From: Shewanella decolorationis S12
Lineage (GTDB): Bacteria; Pseudomonadota; Gammaproteobacteria; Enterobacterales; Shewanellaceae
Direction of reading: 5' to 3'
NCBI RefSeq assembly: GCF_000485795.1
Contig: NZ_AXZL01000050.1
Coordinates: 1-64,000, forward strand
DNA: 64,000 bases
The first letter of the stretch is position 1. Every line of letters begins with the position of its first letter. Below, in pieces: positions 52,408-64,000 of the stretch. A program made the translations under genes and the position numbers. Below the pieces are notes generated by a model. The model saw nothing but the letters and a program-made list of their open reading frames with translations, made no database searches and was not told the origin of the DNA.

Positions 52408-52848
52408 ATGACCAAGATCGCGATATTAGTCGGCACCACCCTCGGCAGCAGTGAATATATAGCAGATGAAATGCAGGCCCAGCTCACTCCATTAGGCCAT
52501 GAAGTCGATACCTTTTTGAGCCCTACATTGGATGAATTGCAATCATATCCCCTTTGGATCATCGTTTCGTCAACCCATGGCGCAGGCGATCTGCCCGACA
52601 ATTTGCAGCCATTTAATAAAGAACTACTGCTAAACACACCGGATCTGACCCAAGTTCAGTTCGCCTTATGCGCGATTGGCGATTCGAGTTATGACACCTT
52701 TTGCCAAGGCCCAGAAAAGTTAGTTGAAGCGCTGGAATATAGCGGTGCAAAAGTCATTGTGGATAAGATCCAGATCGATGTACAACAGGATCCAGTGCCA
52801 GAAGACCCAGCTTTAGCGTGGTTGGCACAATGGCAAGATCAAATTTAA
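52408..52848 (+). CDS. mioC: Flavodoxin-like protein MioC
   Basis: MioC is a 146-residue FMN protein with the phosphate-binding loop GTTLGSSEYIADEM and the isoalloxazine loops STHGAGDLPDN and IGDSSYDTFCQGP. In E. coli it supports biotin synthase as an electron carrier, and its transcription crosses oriC. Here it also reads into the origin region immediately downstream. Confidence 0.94.
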   Translation: MTKIAILVGTTLGSSEYIADEMQAQLTPLGHEVDTFLSPTLDELQSYPLWIIVSSTHGAGDLPDNLQPFNKELLLNTPDLTQVQFALCAIGDSSYDTFCQGPEKLVEALEYSGAKVIVDKIQIDVQQDPVPEDPALAWLAQWQDQI

Positions 52849-53280
52849 GATCCTCTCTTGGAAAACATACCAAACCACCCACAGTTTAGATCTTATTTAT
52901 CCACAAAAAACTACTTTAATGTATATTTTTGTGGATAAACTATTATTTAGATCTGATCAACCTCTGTGCTATTCACAACCTGATCTGCTTAAAGATCCCC
53001 CTTGTGGATAAATAGCCGATCTATCCCCACCTTTTCTGGCAGTAGATCTCGGATAGATCACAAGAATAAAAGCTCATTACTATTTGATATAAATAAGAAA
53101 ATAAGCTTACCCACAGGAAAGAGCGATCCTAATAGTAAACATAGTAAGAAGATCTATATAAAGATCTTAAGATCTATTAGTCCCGATCCTATGGATCCAC
53201 TTTCTAAAAATGATCATTCACCTCATTCAAAGCAAATGCTAAAATGATCGGCTCACGTTGGGTCTCTTAAGTTACTAAAG
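52849..53280. other. oriC: Chromosomal replication origin oriC
   Basis: This 440-bp mioC-mnmG gap has 17 GATC sites from 52849 to 53249. Three perfect DnaA boxes occur, TTATCCACA at 52897-52905 (+) and at 52930-52938 and 53003-53011 (-), plus variants CTATTCACA at 52969 and TTACCCACA at 53107. Towards mnmG, an AT-rich part (53125-53196) carries GATC-headed 13-mers (on the minus strand GATCTTAAGATCT, GATCTTTATATAG, GATCTTCTTACTA), like the E. coli unwinding element. Location and content match E. coli oriC. An 81-codon frame here (53002-53247) is rejected. Confidence 0.95.
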
Positions 53281-53288
53281 GTAGGGTC

Positions 53289-55178
53289 ATGCATTTTCAT
53301 GAACGGTTTGATGTTATTGTTGTAGGTGGTGGTCATGCCGGAACTGAAGCCGCATTGGCTGCAGCAAGAATGGGCTCTAAGACATTATTGCTGACGCATA
53401 ATCTTGATACTTTAGGCCAAATGTCATGCAACCCTGCGATCGGCGGTATTGGCAAAGGTCATCTGGTAAAAGAAATCGATGCATTAGGCGGTGCAATGGC
53501 GATCGCAACCGACTATGCAGGGATCCAATTTAGAACCCTAAACTCGAGCAAAGGCCCAGCAGTAAGAGCGACTCGTGCTCAGGCTGATCGCGCTTTGTAT
53601 CGTCAGAAGATCCAAAATATTCTGCAAAACCAAGCCAACTTACGTATTTTCCAACAAGCCGTTGATGATCTGGTTGTTGAGAATGATCGCGTAGTCGGCG
53701 TAGTGACCCAAATGGGCTTAGCCTTCGAAGCACCGGCAGTGGTCTTAACCGCGGGTACTTTCCTCAGTGGTAAGATTCACATTGGTTTAGAAAACTACAG
53801 TGGCGGTCGTGCTGGCGATCCACCATCAATCGCACTCGCCCACCGTTTACGCGAGTTGCCAATCCGTGTTGGCCGTTTAAAAACCGGTACGCCACCGCGT
53901 ATCGATGCCAATACCATCGATTTTACTCAGATGACAGAGCAGAAAGGCGACACGCCATTACCTGTAATGTCGTTTATGGGCGATGTGAGCCATCATCCGA
54001 AACAAATTTCTTGTTGGATCACCCATACCAATGAAAAAACACACGATATTATTCGTGGTGGCTTAGATCGCAGCCCAATGTATTCAGGTGTGATCGAGGG
54101 GATTGGTCCACGTTACTGCCCCTCTATCGAAGACAAGATCCATCGTTTTTCAGATAAATCATCACACCAGATCTTTATCGAACCCGAAGGCTTAAACACC
54201 AACGAGATCTACCCTAACGGTATTTCCACCAGCTTGCCTTTCGATGTGCAGTTAAATCTGGTTCGTTCGATCCAAGGTATGGAAAATGCTGAGATTGTTC
54301 GCCCTGGTTATGCGATTGAGTACGATTATTTCGATCCAAGGGATCTTAAAAACTCGTTAGAAACCAAAACCATCAATGGATTGTTCTTCGCGGGCCAAAT
54401 TAACGGTACCACGGGTTACGAAGAAGCCGGCGCTCAAGGTTTACTCGCGGGGATGAACGCTGCACTGCAGGTTCAGGGCAAAGAAGCTTGGTGTCCTCGC
54501 CGTGATGAAGCCTACATAGGTGTATTGGTTGACGATTTATCAACCTTAGGGACTAAAGAACCCTACCGCATGTTTACCAGCCGCGCCGAATACCGCCTAT
54601 TGCTGCGTGAAGACAATGCCGATCTGCGTTTAACCGCAAAAGGTCGTGAACTGGGTCTGGTGGATGATGCGCGTTGGGCCTCTTTCAGTGAAAAAATGGA
54701 ATCGATCGAGTTAGAGCTGCAACGTCTACGTAGCCAATGGATCCATCCAAATTCACCATTGGTGCCAGTGTTAAATCCGCATTTAAACACGCCGATCTCC
54801 CGTGAAGCGTCGTTTGAAGAGTTGCTGCGTCGTCCAGAAATGGATTACAACAAGTTGATGCAGATTGAAGGCTTTGGTCCAGGACTTGCCGATCCGCTCG
54901 CTGCTGAGCAGGTACAGATCCAAGTGAAATACTCTGGCTATATCCAACGTCAGCAGGAAGAGATCAACAAAGCGGTACGCAATGAGAACACTGGTCTGCC
55001 ATTGAACCTTGATTACAAAGAGGTTCCAGGGCTTTCAAATGAGGTGATTGCTAAGTTAAATAGCCATAAGCCTGAAACCATTGGCCAAGCATCGCGTATC
55101 TCTGGTATCACGCCTGCAGCGATTTCAATTCTGCTGGTGCATCTGAAAAAACGCGGTTTATTACGCAAGAGCGCGTAA
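53289..55178 (+). CDS. mnmG: tRNA uridine 5-carboxymethylaminomethyl modification enzyme MnmG (GidA)
   Basis: MnmG is the FAD-dependent partner of MnmE in cmnm5U34 synthesis. The 629-residue length equals E. coli GidA. The FAD loop [17 protein letters not shown], the conserved [14 protein letters not shown] and the segment [18 protein letters not shown] are present; the C-terminal helical domain (after about 540) binds MnmE. It starts just after the oriC unwinding element, so its promoter lies within or next to oriC. Confidence 0.99.
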   Translation: MHFHERFDVIVVGGGHAGTEAALAAARMGSKTLLLTHNLDTLGQMSCNPAIGGIGKGHLVKEIDALGGAMAIATDYAGIQFRTLNSSKGPAVRATRAQADRALYRQKIQNILQNQANLRIFQQAVDDLVVENDRVVGVVTQMGLAFEAPAVVLTAGTFLSGKIHIGLENYSGGRAGDPPSIALAHRLRELPIRVGRLKTGTPPRIDANTIDFTQMTEQKGDTPLPVMSFMGDVSHHPKQISCWITHTNEKTHDIIRGGLDRSPMYSGVIEGIGPRYCPSIEDKIHRFSDKSSHQIFIEPEGLNTNEIYPNGISTSLPFDVQLNLVRSIQGMENAEIVRPGYAIEYDYFDPRDLKNSLETKTINGLFFAGQINGTTGYEEAGAQGLLAGMNAALQVQGKEAWCPRRDEAYIGVLVDDLSTLGTKEPYRMFTSRAEYRLLLREDNADLRLTAKGRELGLVDDARWASFSEKMESIELELQRLRSQWIHPNSPLVPVLNPHLNTPISREASFEELLRRPEMDYNKLMQIEGFGPGLADPLAAEQVQIQVKYSGYIQRQQEEINKAVRNENTGLPLNLDYKEVPGLSNEVIAKLNSHKPETIGQASRISGITPAAISILLVHLKKRGLLRKSA

Positions 55179-55207
55179 AAGCTAGCTTAATCGCCAGTTT
55201 GGTCGCA

Positions 55208-55233
55208 GAAGGGAAGCATTCAGGCTTCCCTTC
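55208..55233 (+). terminator. Hairpin after mnmG
   Basis: A 10-bp stem (GAAGGGAAGC with GCTTCCCTTC) with a 6-nt loop lies 30 bp after the mnmG stop. There is no T-run, so it could be an attenuating hairpin before rsmG. Confidence 0.5.
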
Positions 55234-55295
55234 GACGTTTCAGGGCTTCATAATAGCCAGCGAGTTTATCATCATATCTTTATTGAGGTTGTTCA

Positions 55296-55916
55296 GTGTT
55301 ATCTGCCCAGTTAGAGGCCTATTTAGCCGAAATTAATCTGCCCGCCACGGCTGAGCAGAAAAAACAACTGCTTGATTTTGTTGGCATGCTCAACAAATGG
55401 AATAAAGCCTATAACTTAACCTCGGTAAGAGATCCTGAGGCGATGCTTGTCCGTCATATTATGGACAGCTTAGTGGTGTCGCCCCATTTGCAGGGCGAGC
55501 GCTTTATCGATGTAGGTACTGGCCCTGGGTTGCCTGGCATTCCCTTAGCGATTATGAATCCAGATAAAACCTTTGTGCTGCTCGATAGCTTAGGCAAGCG
55601 CATCCGTTTTCAAAAGCAAGTGGCCTTTGAGCTCGGGATCCACAATATTAGTTCGATAGAAAGCCGAGTCGAGGCCTATCAACCCGAGCAAAAGTTCGAT
55701 GGAGTGCTCAGCCGCGCCTTTGCCTCAATCCATGATATGTTGACATGGTGTCATCATTTGCCTGCCGAGCATGGACAATTTTATGCGCTCAAGGGACAAC
55801 TGAGTGATGAAGAGATGCAACAAATCCCCGCAGGATTTGTGGTGACCGAAACCATCGAACTCCAAGTGCCTAGACTCGATGAGCAAAGACATTTACTCAA
55901 AATAATCAAAGAATAA
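55296..55916 (+). CDS. rsmG: 16S rRNA m7G527 methyltransferase RsmG (GidB)
   Basis: RsmG methylates N7 of G527 in 16S rRNA; its loss gives low-level streptomycin resistance in E. coli. The 206-residue protein has the SAM-binding motif [15 protein letters not shown], with [11 protein letters not shown] after it. The start is GTG at 55296 with GAGG 8 nt upstream. It lies between mnmG and parA, the standard gidA-gidB-parA-parB order. Confidence 0.97.
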   Translation: MLSAQLEAYLAEINLPATAEQKKQLLDFVGMLNKWNKAYNLTSVRDPEAMLVRHIMDSLVVSPHLQGERFIDVGTGPGLPGIPLAIMNPDKTFVLLDSLGKRIRFQKQVAFELGIHNISSIESRVEAYQPEQKFDGVLSRAFASIHDMLTWCHHLPAEHGQFYALKGQLSDEEMQQIPAGFVVTETIELQVPRLDEQRHLLKIIKE

Positions 55917-55990
55917 CAGGCTTAAAGCTCCTCATTTCGCATGGATTTTTAAGTAGGCAATAAACCAGAATTTACATACAGGGTGACATT

Positions 55991-56779
55991 GTGGGTAAAG
56001 TAATTGCCGTGGCCAACCAGAAAGGTGGCGTAGGGAAAACAACAACTTGTGTCAACTTAGCCGCCTCTTTAGCCGCGACTAAGCGTAAAGTGCTGCTGAT
56101 CGATCTCGATCCTCAGGGCAATGCCACCATGGGCAGCGGTGTCGATAAATACGAAGTCGAAAACACGGCTTACGAATTGCTGGTTGAAGAAAAGCCCTTC
56201 GATGAGATCGTGGTCAAAGACACCACGGGGAAATACGATCTGATTGCCAGTAATGGCGATGTGACCGCGGCAGAAATTAAACTCATGGAGTTTTTTGCCC
56301 GTGAAGTGAGGTTACGTAATGCGCTCGCACCAATAAAAGATCAATACGATTATATTTTTATCGATTGCCCGCCTTCGCTCAACATGTTGACGGTGAATGC
56401 CATGTCGGCAGCGGATTCCGTGTTGGTGCCAATGCAGTGTGAGTATTTTGCTCTGGAAGGCTTAACCGCCTTGATTGATACCATCACCAAATTAGCGGCG
56501 GTGGTGAATCCTGGTTTGGGGATTGAAGGGATTTTGCGGACCATGTACGACCCGCGTAATCGCCTGTCGAATGATGTGTCCGATCAGCTAAAACAGCATT
56601 TTGGTGATAAGGTTTACCGCACTGTGATCCCACGTAATGTGCGTTTGGCCGAGGCGCCGAGCTTTGGTGCTCCTGCCATGTACTACGATAAATCGAGTGC
56701 GGGGGCTAAGGCATATTTAGCGTTAGCGGGCGAGATGATCCGCCGTTCCGAACAGAAAACTCAGGCTAAGCGAGCGTAA
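55991..56779 (+). CDS. parA: Chromosome-partitioning ATPase ParA (Soj)
   Basis: ParA is a deviant-Walker ATPase that binds DNA non-specifically and moves ParB-parS complexes. The 262 residues carry the P-loop KGGVGKTT with the signature lysine, [10 protein letters not shown] and FIDCPPSL. The short N-terminus without a helix-turn-helix is typical of chromosomal Soj. The start is GTG at 55991. It is 9 bp upstream of parB. Confidence 0.98.
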   Translation: MGKVIAVANQKGGVGKTTTCVNLAASLAATKRKVLLIDLDPQGNATMGSGVDKYEVENTAYELLVEEKPFDEIVVKDTTGKYDLIASNGDVTAAEIKLMEFFAREVRLRNALAPIKDQYDYIFIDCPPSLNMLTVNAMSAADSVLVPMQCEYFALEGLTALIDTITKLAAVVNPGLGIEGILRTMYDPRNRLSNDVSDQLKQHFGDKVYRTVIPRNVRLAEAPSFGAPAMYYDKSSAGAKAYLALAGEMIRRSEQKTQAKRA

Positions 56780-56788
56780 AGGATAACC

Positions 56789-57667
56789 ATGACGTTAAAG
56801 AAAAGAGGGTTAGGCAAAGGCTTAGATGCTTTACTGAGTAACAGCCACGCCGCGAGTAAAAAACACACGGAAGAAGTGGTTGTTGTCGATAAAAAAGAAG
56901 AACTTATTCATCTGGATCTGGACCTGCTACAACCGGGTAAATACCAACCTCGTAAGGACATGTCTCCCGAGGCGTTAGAAGAACTCGCCCATTCCATCCG
57001 CAATCAAGGCATTATTCAGCCGATTGTGGTGCGTCCTGTCAGCGATAGCCAGTATGAAATCATCGCCGGTGAGCGCCGTTGGCGCGCTTCCCAATTGGCG
57101 GGTGTCGAAAAAATCCCTTGTATCGTTAAACCAGTTCCCGATGAAGCGGCGGTCGCCATTGCGTTGATTGAAAACATTCAACGTGAAGACTTAAATGCCA
57201 TGGAAGAAGCCATTGCATTACAACGTTTGATGCAAGAATTTGAGCTGACTCACCAACAGGTTGCCGATGTTGTGGGAAAATCTCGCGCGAGTGTATCTAA
57301 TTTGTTACGGCTAAACGGTTTAAATGAACCGGTTAAGCGTTTACTCGAGTATGGCGACATTGATATGGGCCATGCACGCGCTTTGCTCGCAATTGAGGGT
57401 GAAGAACAAACAAATCTGGCGAGATTAGTGGCTGCCAAGGAATTAACCGTTCGGGAAACTGAACGATTGATTAATCAAACCTTAAATCCGCCCAAACCCG
57501 TCGAAACTACGACTAAAGATCAAGATGTTTGTCGTTTAGAGCAGCAGTTAATTGAAAGATTAGGTGCCAAGGTTTCGATCGCTCATAGCAGTAAGGGTAA
57601 GGGTAAAATTGTAATTAACTATCAGAATCTGGCTGAATTAGACGGAATTCTTAGCAAAATTCGTTAA
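56789..57667 (+). CDS. parB: Chromosome-partitioning protein ParB (Spo0J)
   Basis: ParB binds parS, spreads as a CTP-dependent clamp and activates ParA. The 292-residue protein has the N-terminal ParA-interaction segment (KKRGLGKGLDALL), the CTP-binding domain with GERRWRAS and ENIQREDLN, the parS-binding helix-turn-helix (GKSRASVSNLLRL) and a C-terminal dimerisation domain. Its likely target sites are the parS-like sequences at 22.6-36.1 kb. Confidence 0.98.
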   Translation: MTLKKRGLGKGLDALLSNSHAASKKHTEEVVVVDKKEELIHLDLDLLQPGKYQPRKDMSPEALEELAHSIRNQGIIQPIVVRPVSDSQYEIIAGERRWRASQLAGVEKIPCIVKPVPDEAAVAIALIENIQREDLNAMEEAIALQRLMQEFELTHQQVADVVGKSRASVSNLLRLNGLNEPVKRLLEYGDIDMGHARALLAIEGEEQTNLARLVAAKELTVRETERLINQTLNPPKPVETTTKDQDVCRLEQQLIERLGAKVSIAHSSKGKGKIVINYQNLAELDGILSKIR

Positions 57668-57778
57668 TGTCTGTAGATTAACAGTTTTTAATGTAAATTT
57701 GTGACATATGTTAATTTTGAGTTTTGACTGTTTTGGCGCTATATCACGTTAAAAGTGCTGTTTTTCCTTATCTCAAAG

Positions 57779-57806
57779 TTGCAATGAAGGCGTGAAAAGG
57801 TATACT
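57779..57806 (+). promoter_or_regulatory. Candidate atp operon promoter
   Basis: TTGCAA (57779-57784) and TATACT (57801-57806) are spaced by 16 bp, about 87 bp before the atpI start. This is a reasonable sigma-70 match and lies in the parB-atpI gap. Confidence 0.55.
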
Positions 57807-57892
57807 TTCGCAAGCTTTTTGTGCATCGACAAAAATACGGATATTTGTCATCCGGTCATCGAAACAAAAAGTATGAATGCGGAGAGGATGAG

Positions 57893-58276
57893 TTGAGTAA
57901 GGTTTTAGCGCGTCGTGGCCGGTGGTCAGCCTATAAATTGGTGATGATGCAGGCGGCGGTGGCTGGGGGTGCTTCAATTCTCTTTTTCGTCGTGTGGGGA
58001 GTTCAGTTTGGCTATTCTGCGTTAGCAGGTGGTTCAATTGCTGTGCTCCCTAATTTTGTATTCGCGACCCTCGCTTTCTCTCATACGGGAGCAAGTTCAG
58101 CTGCAAAAGTGATTAAAACTTTTTACTGGGGGGAAGCGGTAAAGTTGCTGTTAACCATCGCAATGTTTTCATTGGTGTTTAGCAAGCTTGAGGTGGCATT
58201 TTTGCCGCTTTTTGTTTGTTATGTGCTGACGTTGATAGTGCATTGGACAGCACCTTTATACTTCAAGCAAAGTTAA
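57893..58276 (+). CDS. atpI: ATP synthase accessory protein AtpI
   Basis: AtpI is a 127-residue inner-membrane protein that aids c-ring assembly. Four membrane helices are visible. I chose the TTG at 57893 (SKVLARRGRWSAYKL) because GGAGAGG lies 5 nt before it; the frame extends to a GTG at 57821, but those 24 residues are not family-like. It is first of the atp operon and 12 bp before atpB. Confidence 0.88.
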   Translation: MSKVLARRGRWSAYKLVMMQAAVAGGASILFFVVWGVQFGYSALAGGSIAVLPNFVFATLAFSHTGASSAAKVIKTFYWGEAVKLLLTIAMFSLVFSKLEVAFLPLFVCYVLTLIVHWTAPLYFKQS

Positions 58277-58285
58277 GTGGGATGA

Positions 58286-59083
<798 letters not shown>

Positions 59084-59138
59084 GGATTGCTGAAGAAATT
59101 TTAAACTAAATCATCAACTAATTAGATTTAGATTTTAG

Positions 59139-59405
<267 letters not shown>

Positions 59406-59443
59406 GAAAACGCTTCTGTCTTAACTCTAAATAGGAGGCTGTT

Positions 59444-59914
59444 GTGAATTTCAACGCTACCCTAATCGGTCAGACGGTCGCCTTTATCATCTTCGTGTGG
59501 TTCTGCATGAAGTTTGTATGGCCCCCTTTGATGAATGCCATCGAAGCGCGCCAAAAAAGGATTGCTGACGGTCTAGCTGATGCTGATCGTGCGGTAAAAG
59601 ACCTAGAGTTGGCTCAAGCGAAAGCGACTGACCAACTAAAAGAAGCCAAGGTGACTGCTAACGAAATTATTGAGCAAGCTAACAAGCGTAAAGCTCAAAT
59701 AGTTGAAGAAGCTAAAGCCGAAGCAGACGCTGAGCGTGCAAAAATCATCGCTCAGGGTAAAGCAGAAATTGAAGCTGAACGTAATCGCGTGAAAGAGGAT
59801 CTGCGTAAGCAGGTTGCTACTCTTGCCATCATGGGTGCTGAGAAGATCCTTGAGCGTTCTATTGATCCAGCCGCCCACAGTGACATAGTTAATAAACTAG
59901 TCGCTGAAATTTGA
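59444..59914 (+). CDS. atpF: ATP synthase F0 subunit b
   Basis: Subunit b is the peripheral stalk: one N-terminal membrane helix ([19 protein letters not shown]) followed by a long charged coiled coil, 156 residues in all, as in E. coli. The start is GTG at 59444 with AGGAGG upstream. Confidence 0.97.
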   Translation: MNFNATLIGQTVAFIIFVWFCMKFVWPPLMNAIEARQKRIADGLADADRAVKDLELAQAKATDQLKEAKVTANEIIEQANKRKAQIVEEAKAEADAERAKIIAQGKAEIEAERNRVKEDLRKQVATLAIMGAEKILERSIDPAAHSDIVNKLVAEI

Positions 59915-59930
59915 TAAGGGAGTTTGAGTT

Positions 59931-60464
59931 ATGGCTGAATTAACCACCATCGCTCGCCCTTACGCAAAGGCAGCTTTTGACGTTGCTGTTGAACACAATG
60001 CAGTGGATACCTGGGCAGAAATGCTCACGTTCGCCGCACTGGTTAGTGAAAACGAAACCATGCAGCCACTGCTAACTGGTTCTTTAGCCAGTACTAAACT
60101 TGCTGCACTCTTTATTAGTGTGTGTGGTGAGCAAATCAATGAGCAAGGTCAGAACTTGATAAAGGTAATGGCTGAAAACGGTCGCTTAAAGGTACTACCT
60201 GCTGTATCTGAGCTTTTTGCTCAATACCGTAATGAGTGGGCAAAAGAAGTGGAAGCCGATGTGGTTTCTGCAGCTGAGCTCAGCTCTGAACAACAGCAGC
60301 AGATCAGTAATTCTTTAGAGAAACGTCTCGCACGCAAAGTTAAGCTGAATTGCAGCACTGACGCCGCGCTCATCGCCGGTGTAATTATTAAGGCAGGTGA
60401 CTTAGTCATTGATGGCTCTGTCCGCGGTAAGTTATCGCGTCTGTCTGAAAAGCTGCAGTCGTAA
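59931..60464 (+). CDS. atpH: ATP synthase F1 subunit delta
   Basis: Subunit delta (177 aa) links the b stalk to the top of the alpha3-beta3 head. The N-terminal six-helix domain starts [12 protein letters not shown], and the C-terminus has [22 protein letters not shown], both typical. It lies between atpF and atpA with short spacers. Confidence 0.97.
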   Translation: MAELTTIARPYAKAAFDVAVEHNAVDTWAEMLTFAALVSENETMQPLLTGSLASTKLAALFISVCGEQINEQGQNLIKVMAENGRLKVLPAVSELFAQYRNEWAKEVEADVVSAAELSSEQQQQISNSLEKRLARKVKLNCSTDAALIAGVIIKAGDLVIDGSVRGKLSRLSEKLQS

Positions 60465-60478
60465 TTGGGAGTTTGAGC

Positions 60479-62020
60479 ATGCAACTGAATTCCACTGAAA
60501 TCAGCGATCTGATTAAGCAGCGGATCGAGCAGTTCGAAGTCGTTAGCGAATCTCGTAACGAAGGTACTATCGTTGCGGTAAGTGACGGCATTATCCGCAT
60601 CCACGGCCTGGCCGATGTGATGCAAGGTGAAATGATCGAACTGCCTGGTAGCCGTTTTGCAATCGCGTTGAACCTTGAACGTGATTCTGTCGGTGCCGTA
60701 GTAATGGGTCCTTATGCTGATTTAGCAGAGGGCGTAAAAGTTAAAACTACTGGCCGTATTCTGGAAGTTCCAGTCGGTCGCGGCCTGTTAGGCCGTGTAG
60801 TTAACACTCTGGGTGAGCCAATTGACGGAAAAGGCGCTATCGATAACGATGGTTTCTCTCCTGTTGAAGTGATCGCACCAGGTGTTATCGAGCGTAAGTC
60901 AGTAGATCAACCAGTTCAAACTGGTTATAAAGCCGTTGACGCTATGATCCCAATCGGTCGTGGCCAACGTGAATTGATCATTGGCGACCGTCAAACTGGT
61001 AAAACAGCGATGGCGATCGACGCAATCATCAACCAGCGCGATTCTGGCATCAAATGCGTGTACGTAGCAGTAGGCCAAAAGGCTTCTACTATCGCTAACG
61101 TAGTACGCAAGCTAGAAGAGCACGGTGCATTAGCTAACACTATCGTTGTAGTCGCAACAGCTTCTGAAGCTGCAGCACTGCAATACTTAGCACCATACTC
61201 TGGTTGTGCTATGGGTGAATACTTCCGCGACCGCGGTGAAGATGCTCTGATCGTATACGATGACCTGTCTAAGCAAGCTGTTGCTTACCGTCAGATCTCG
61301 TTACTGCTTAAGCGTCCACCAGGCCGTGAAGCTTATCCTGGTGACGTATTCTATCTACACTCTCGTTTATTAGAGCGTGCTTCACGCGTAAACGAAGAAT
61401 ATGTAGAGAAGTTCACTAAGGGTGCTGTAACAGGTCAAACCGGTTCTTTAACCGCGCTGCCTATTATTGAAACTCAGGCGGGTGACGTATCTGCATTCGT
61501 ACCGACCAACGTAATTTCTATTACTGACGGTCAGATCTTCCTTGAGACCGATCTGTTTAACTCTGGTTTACGTCCAGCGGTTAACCCAGGTATTTCTGTT
61601 TCTCGTGTTGGTGGTGCGGCTCAGACTAAGATCATCAAGAAACTGTCTGGTGGTATCCGTACCGCTCTAGCACAGTATCGTGAACTTGCTGCGTTCTCAC
61701 AGTTTGCATCTGACTTAGACGATGCAACTCGTGCTCAACTTGAGCATGGTGTGCGTGTTACCGAACTGATGAAGCAAAAACAATATGCTCCTATGAGCGT
61801 AGCCGCTCAAGCTGTGTCAATTTTCGCAGCTGAAAAAGGTTACCTGAAGGGCGTTGAGCTGAAAAAAGTTGGTGATTTCGAAGCCGCTCTGCTCTCGTAC
61901 ATGAACAGCGAGCATGCTGCTTTAATCAAGCTTATCAACGAGACTGGCGATTATAACGCCGATATCGAAGCTGAATTAAAAGCTGGCCTCGACAAGTTCG
62001 TAGCAACCCAAACCTGGTAA
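60479..62020 (+). CDS. atpA: ATP synthase F1 subunit alpha
   Basis: Subunit alpha is the regulatory nucleotide-binding subunit. The 513 residues match E. coli exactly in length. The P-loop is GDRQTGKTA, and the signature [13 protein letters not shown] is present. I chose the ATG at 60479, with GGGAG upstream; a TTG at 60473 is in frame. Confidence 0.99.
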   Translation: MQLNSTEISDLIKQRIEQFEVVSESRNEGTIVAVSDGIIRIHGLADVMQGEMIELPGSRFAIALNLERDSVGAVVMGPYADLAEGVKVKTTGRILEVPVGRGLLGRVVNTLGEPIDGKGAIDNDGFSPVEVIAPGVIERKSVDQPVQTGYKAVDAMIPIGRGQRELIIGDRQTGKTAMAIDAIINQRDSGIKCVYVAVGQKASTIANVVRKLEEHGALANTIVVVATASEAAALQYLAPYSGCAMGEYFRDRGEDALIVYDDLSKQAVAYRQISLLLKRPPGREAYPGDVFYLHSRLLERASRVNEEYVEKFTKGAVTGQTGSLTALPIIETQAGDVSAFVPTNVISITDGQIFLETDLFNSGLRPAVNPGISVSRVGGAAQTKIIKKLSGGIRTALAQYRELAAFSQFASDLDDATRAQLEHGVRVTELMKQKQYAPMSVAAQAVSIFAAEKGYLKGVELKKVGDFEAALLSYMNSEHAALIKLINETGDYNADIEAELKAGLDKFVATQTW

Positions 62021-62070
62021 CAATGATAGAGGTGTCTTAAGGCACCTCAGGTCCAGATTGGAGAGTAGAG

Positions 62071-62931
62071 ATGGCCGGCGCTAAAGAGATTAAAACCAAG
62101 ATCGCGAGTGTGAAAAACACTCAGAAGATCACGTCCGCCATGGAAATGGTGGCAGCCAGCAAAATGCGCAGAGCGCAGGAACGCATGGCTGCAAGCCGTC
62201 CATACGCGGAAAGCATGCGTAAGGTGATCGGTCACGTAGCGCAAGGTTCTCTCGAGTATAAACACCCCTACTTAGAGGTGAGAGAGGCCAAGCGGGTTGG
62301 TTACATTGTTGTAGCAACCGACCGTGGCCTTTGTGGTGGTCTGAACGTCAACCTCTTTAAAAAGGTTGTTTCAGACGTGAAAAGCTGGAAAGAGCAAGGT
62401 GCAGAATTTGAATTTTGCCCAATTGGTGCTCGTAGTGTGCAGTTTTTCAAAAGCTTTGGCGGTCAAGTATCTGCCCATGCTTCAGGTTTAGGCGATGCGC
62501 CAAAGCTCGCTGACCTGATCGGGACAGTACGTGTAATGCTAGATGCTTACAACGAAGGCAAACTGGATCGTCTGTACGTAGTGTTCAACAAGTTTGTAAA
62601 CACTATGACGCAGACTCCTGTGATCGAGCAGCTGCTACCTTTGCCTAAATCGGAAGATGATGAGGTTGCTCATCGTTGGGACTACATCTACGAGCCAGAT
62701 CCAAAAGCCCTTTTGGATACCTTATTGGTTCGTTATGTAGAATCTCAGGTTTACCAAGGTGTTGTTGAAAACATTGCTTCTGAACAGGCTGCCCGTATGG
62801 TGGCGATGAAGGCGGCAACAGACAACGCGGGTACACTGATTGACGATTTGCAATTGGTCTATAACAAGGCTCGTCAGGCTGCGATTACGCAGGAACTGTC
62901 GGAAATTGTTTCTGGTGCCTCTGCGGTTTAG
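62071..62931 (+). CDS. atpG: ATP synthase F1 subunit gamma
   Basis: Subunit gamma is the rotating central shaft. The 286-residue protein starts with the coiled-coil [20 protein letters not shown], contains DRGLCGGLN and ends with the second coiled-coil strand [17 protein letters not shown], as is conserved. It lies 50 bp after atpA. Confidence 0.99.
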   Translation: MAGAKEIKTKIASVKNTQKITSAMEMVAASKMRRAQERMAASRPYAESMRKVIGHVAQGSLEYKHPYLEVREAKRVGYIVVATDRGLCGGLNVNLFKKVVSDVKSWKEQGAEFEFCPIGARSVQFFKSFGGQVSAHASGLGDAPKLADLIGTVRVMLDAYNEGKLDRLYVVFNKFVNTMTQTPVIEQLLPLPKSEDDEVAHRWDYIYEPDPKALLDTLLVRYVESQVYQGVVENIASEQAARMVAMKAATDNAGTLIDDLQLVYNKARQAAITQELSEIVSGASAV

Positions 62932-62936
62932 GTTAG

Positions 62937-64000
<1,064 letters not shown>

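Noticed and set aside
53002..53247. 81-codon plus-strand open frame inside oriC
   Set aside because: It overlaps DnaA boxes, GATC sites and the AT-rich unwinding part, has a low-complexity composition (K, S, I) and no ribosome-binding site or known family.

Overview
The window looks like the replication-origin region of a Shewanella-type gammaproteobacterium. The gene order (yrdA-yrdB-aroE, tsaC-yrdD-smg-dprA, def-fmt-rsmB-trkA-trkH, hemG-trkH-yigZ-pepQ, fadBA, glyQS, gyrB-recF-dnaN-dnaA, rpmH-rnpA-yidD-yidC-mnmE, mioC-oriC-mnmG-rsmG-parA-parB-atpIBEFHAGD) and the protein sequences fit Shewanella. I cannot name the species. Almost every base is accounted for by housekeeping genes; there is no IS element, CRISPR array, tRNA or phage gene. 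A typical rRNA promoter on the minus strand at the left edge implies an rrn operon just outside the window.

Layout. 1-8 kb: tetrapyrrole, shikimate and translation-related genes, mostly minus strand. 8-13.6 kb: def-fmt-rsmB-trkA-trkH on the plus strand. 13.6-16.7 kb: an inverted second trkH plus two hemG-type flavodoxins, with a HlyU-like ArsR regulator between the two hemG copies. 16.8-22.5 kb: yigZ, pepQ and the divergent fadBA beta-oxidation operon. 22.7-33.5 kb: tusA, a MOSC protein, a large exported TolB-propeller/amidohydrolase, tag, glyQS, an HDOD protein, a LysR regulator and a GST. 33.6-39.8 kb: the dnaA-dnaN-recF-gyrB operon. 40.1-44.1 kb: rpmH-rnpA-yidD-yidC and mnmE. 44.1-50.5 kb: an AdeRS/AdeAB-like two-component and RND efflux locus that looks inserted between mnmE and a POT peptide transporter. 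52.4-57.7 kb: mioC, oriC, mnmG, rsmG, parA, parB. 57.9-64 kb: the ATP synthase operon, with atpD cut by the window edge.

Replication and segregation signals dominate the non-coding content. The mioC-mnmG gap (52.85-53.28 kb) has 17 GATC sites, three perfect DnaA boxes plus variants, and GATC-headed AT-rich 13-mers: an E. coli-type oriC. The dnaA-rpmH gap holds a second, weaker set of the same signals (12 GATC, one perfect and two near-perfect DnaA boxes). Four to five parS-like 16-mers (TGTTYCACGTGRAACA type) lie at 22.6-36.1 kb, all on one side of oriC, while parAB lies on the other. One of them forms the core of a 32-bp perfect palindrome that also looks like a terminator.

The most accessory-looking part is the efflux locus. 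It sits directly next to the 3' end of mnmE (thdF), the known chromosomal target of SGI1-family islands, and its divergent control region carries a tandem CTCCACA repeat with 11-bp periodicity. No integrase is present.
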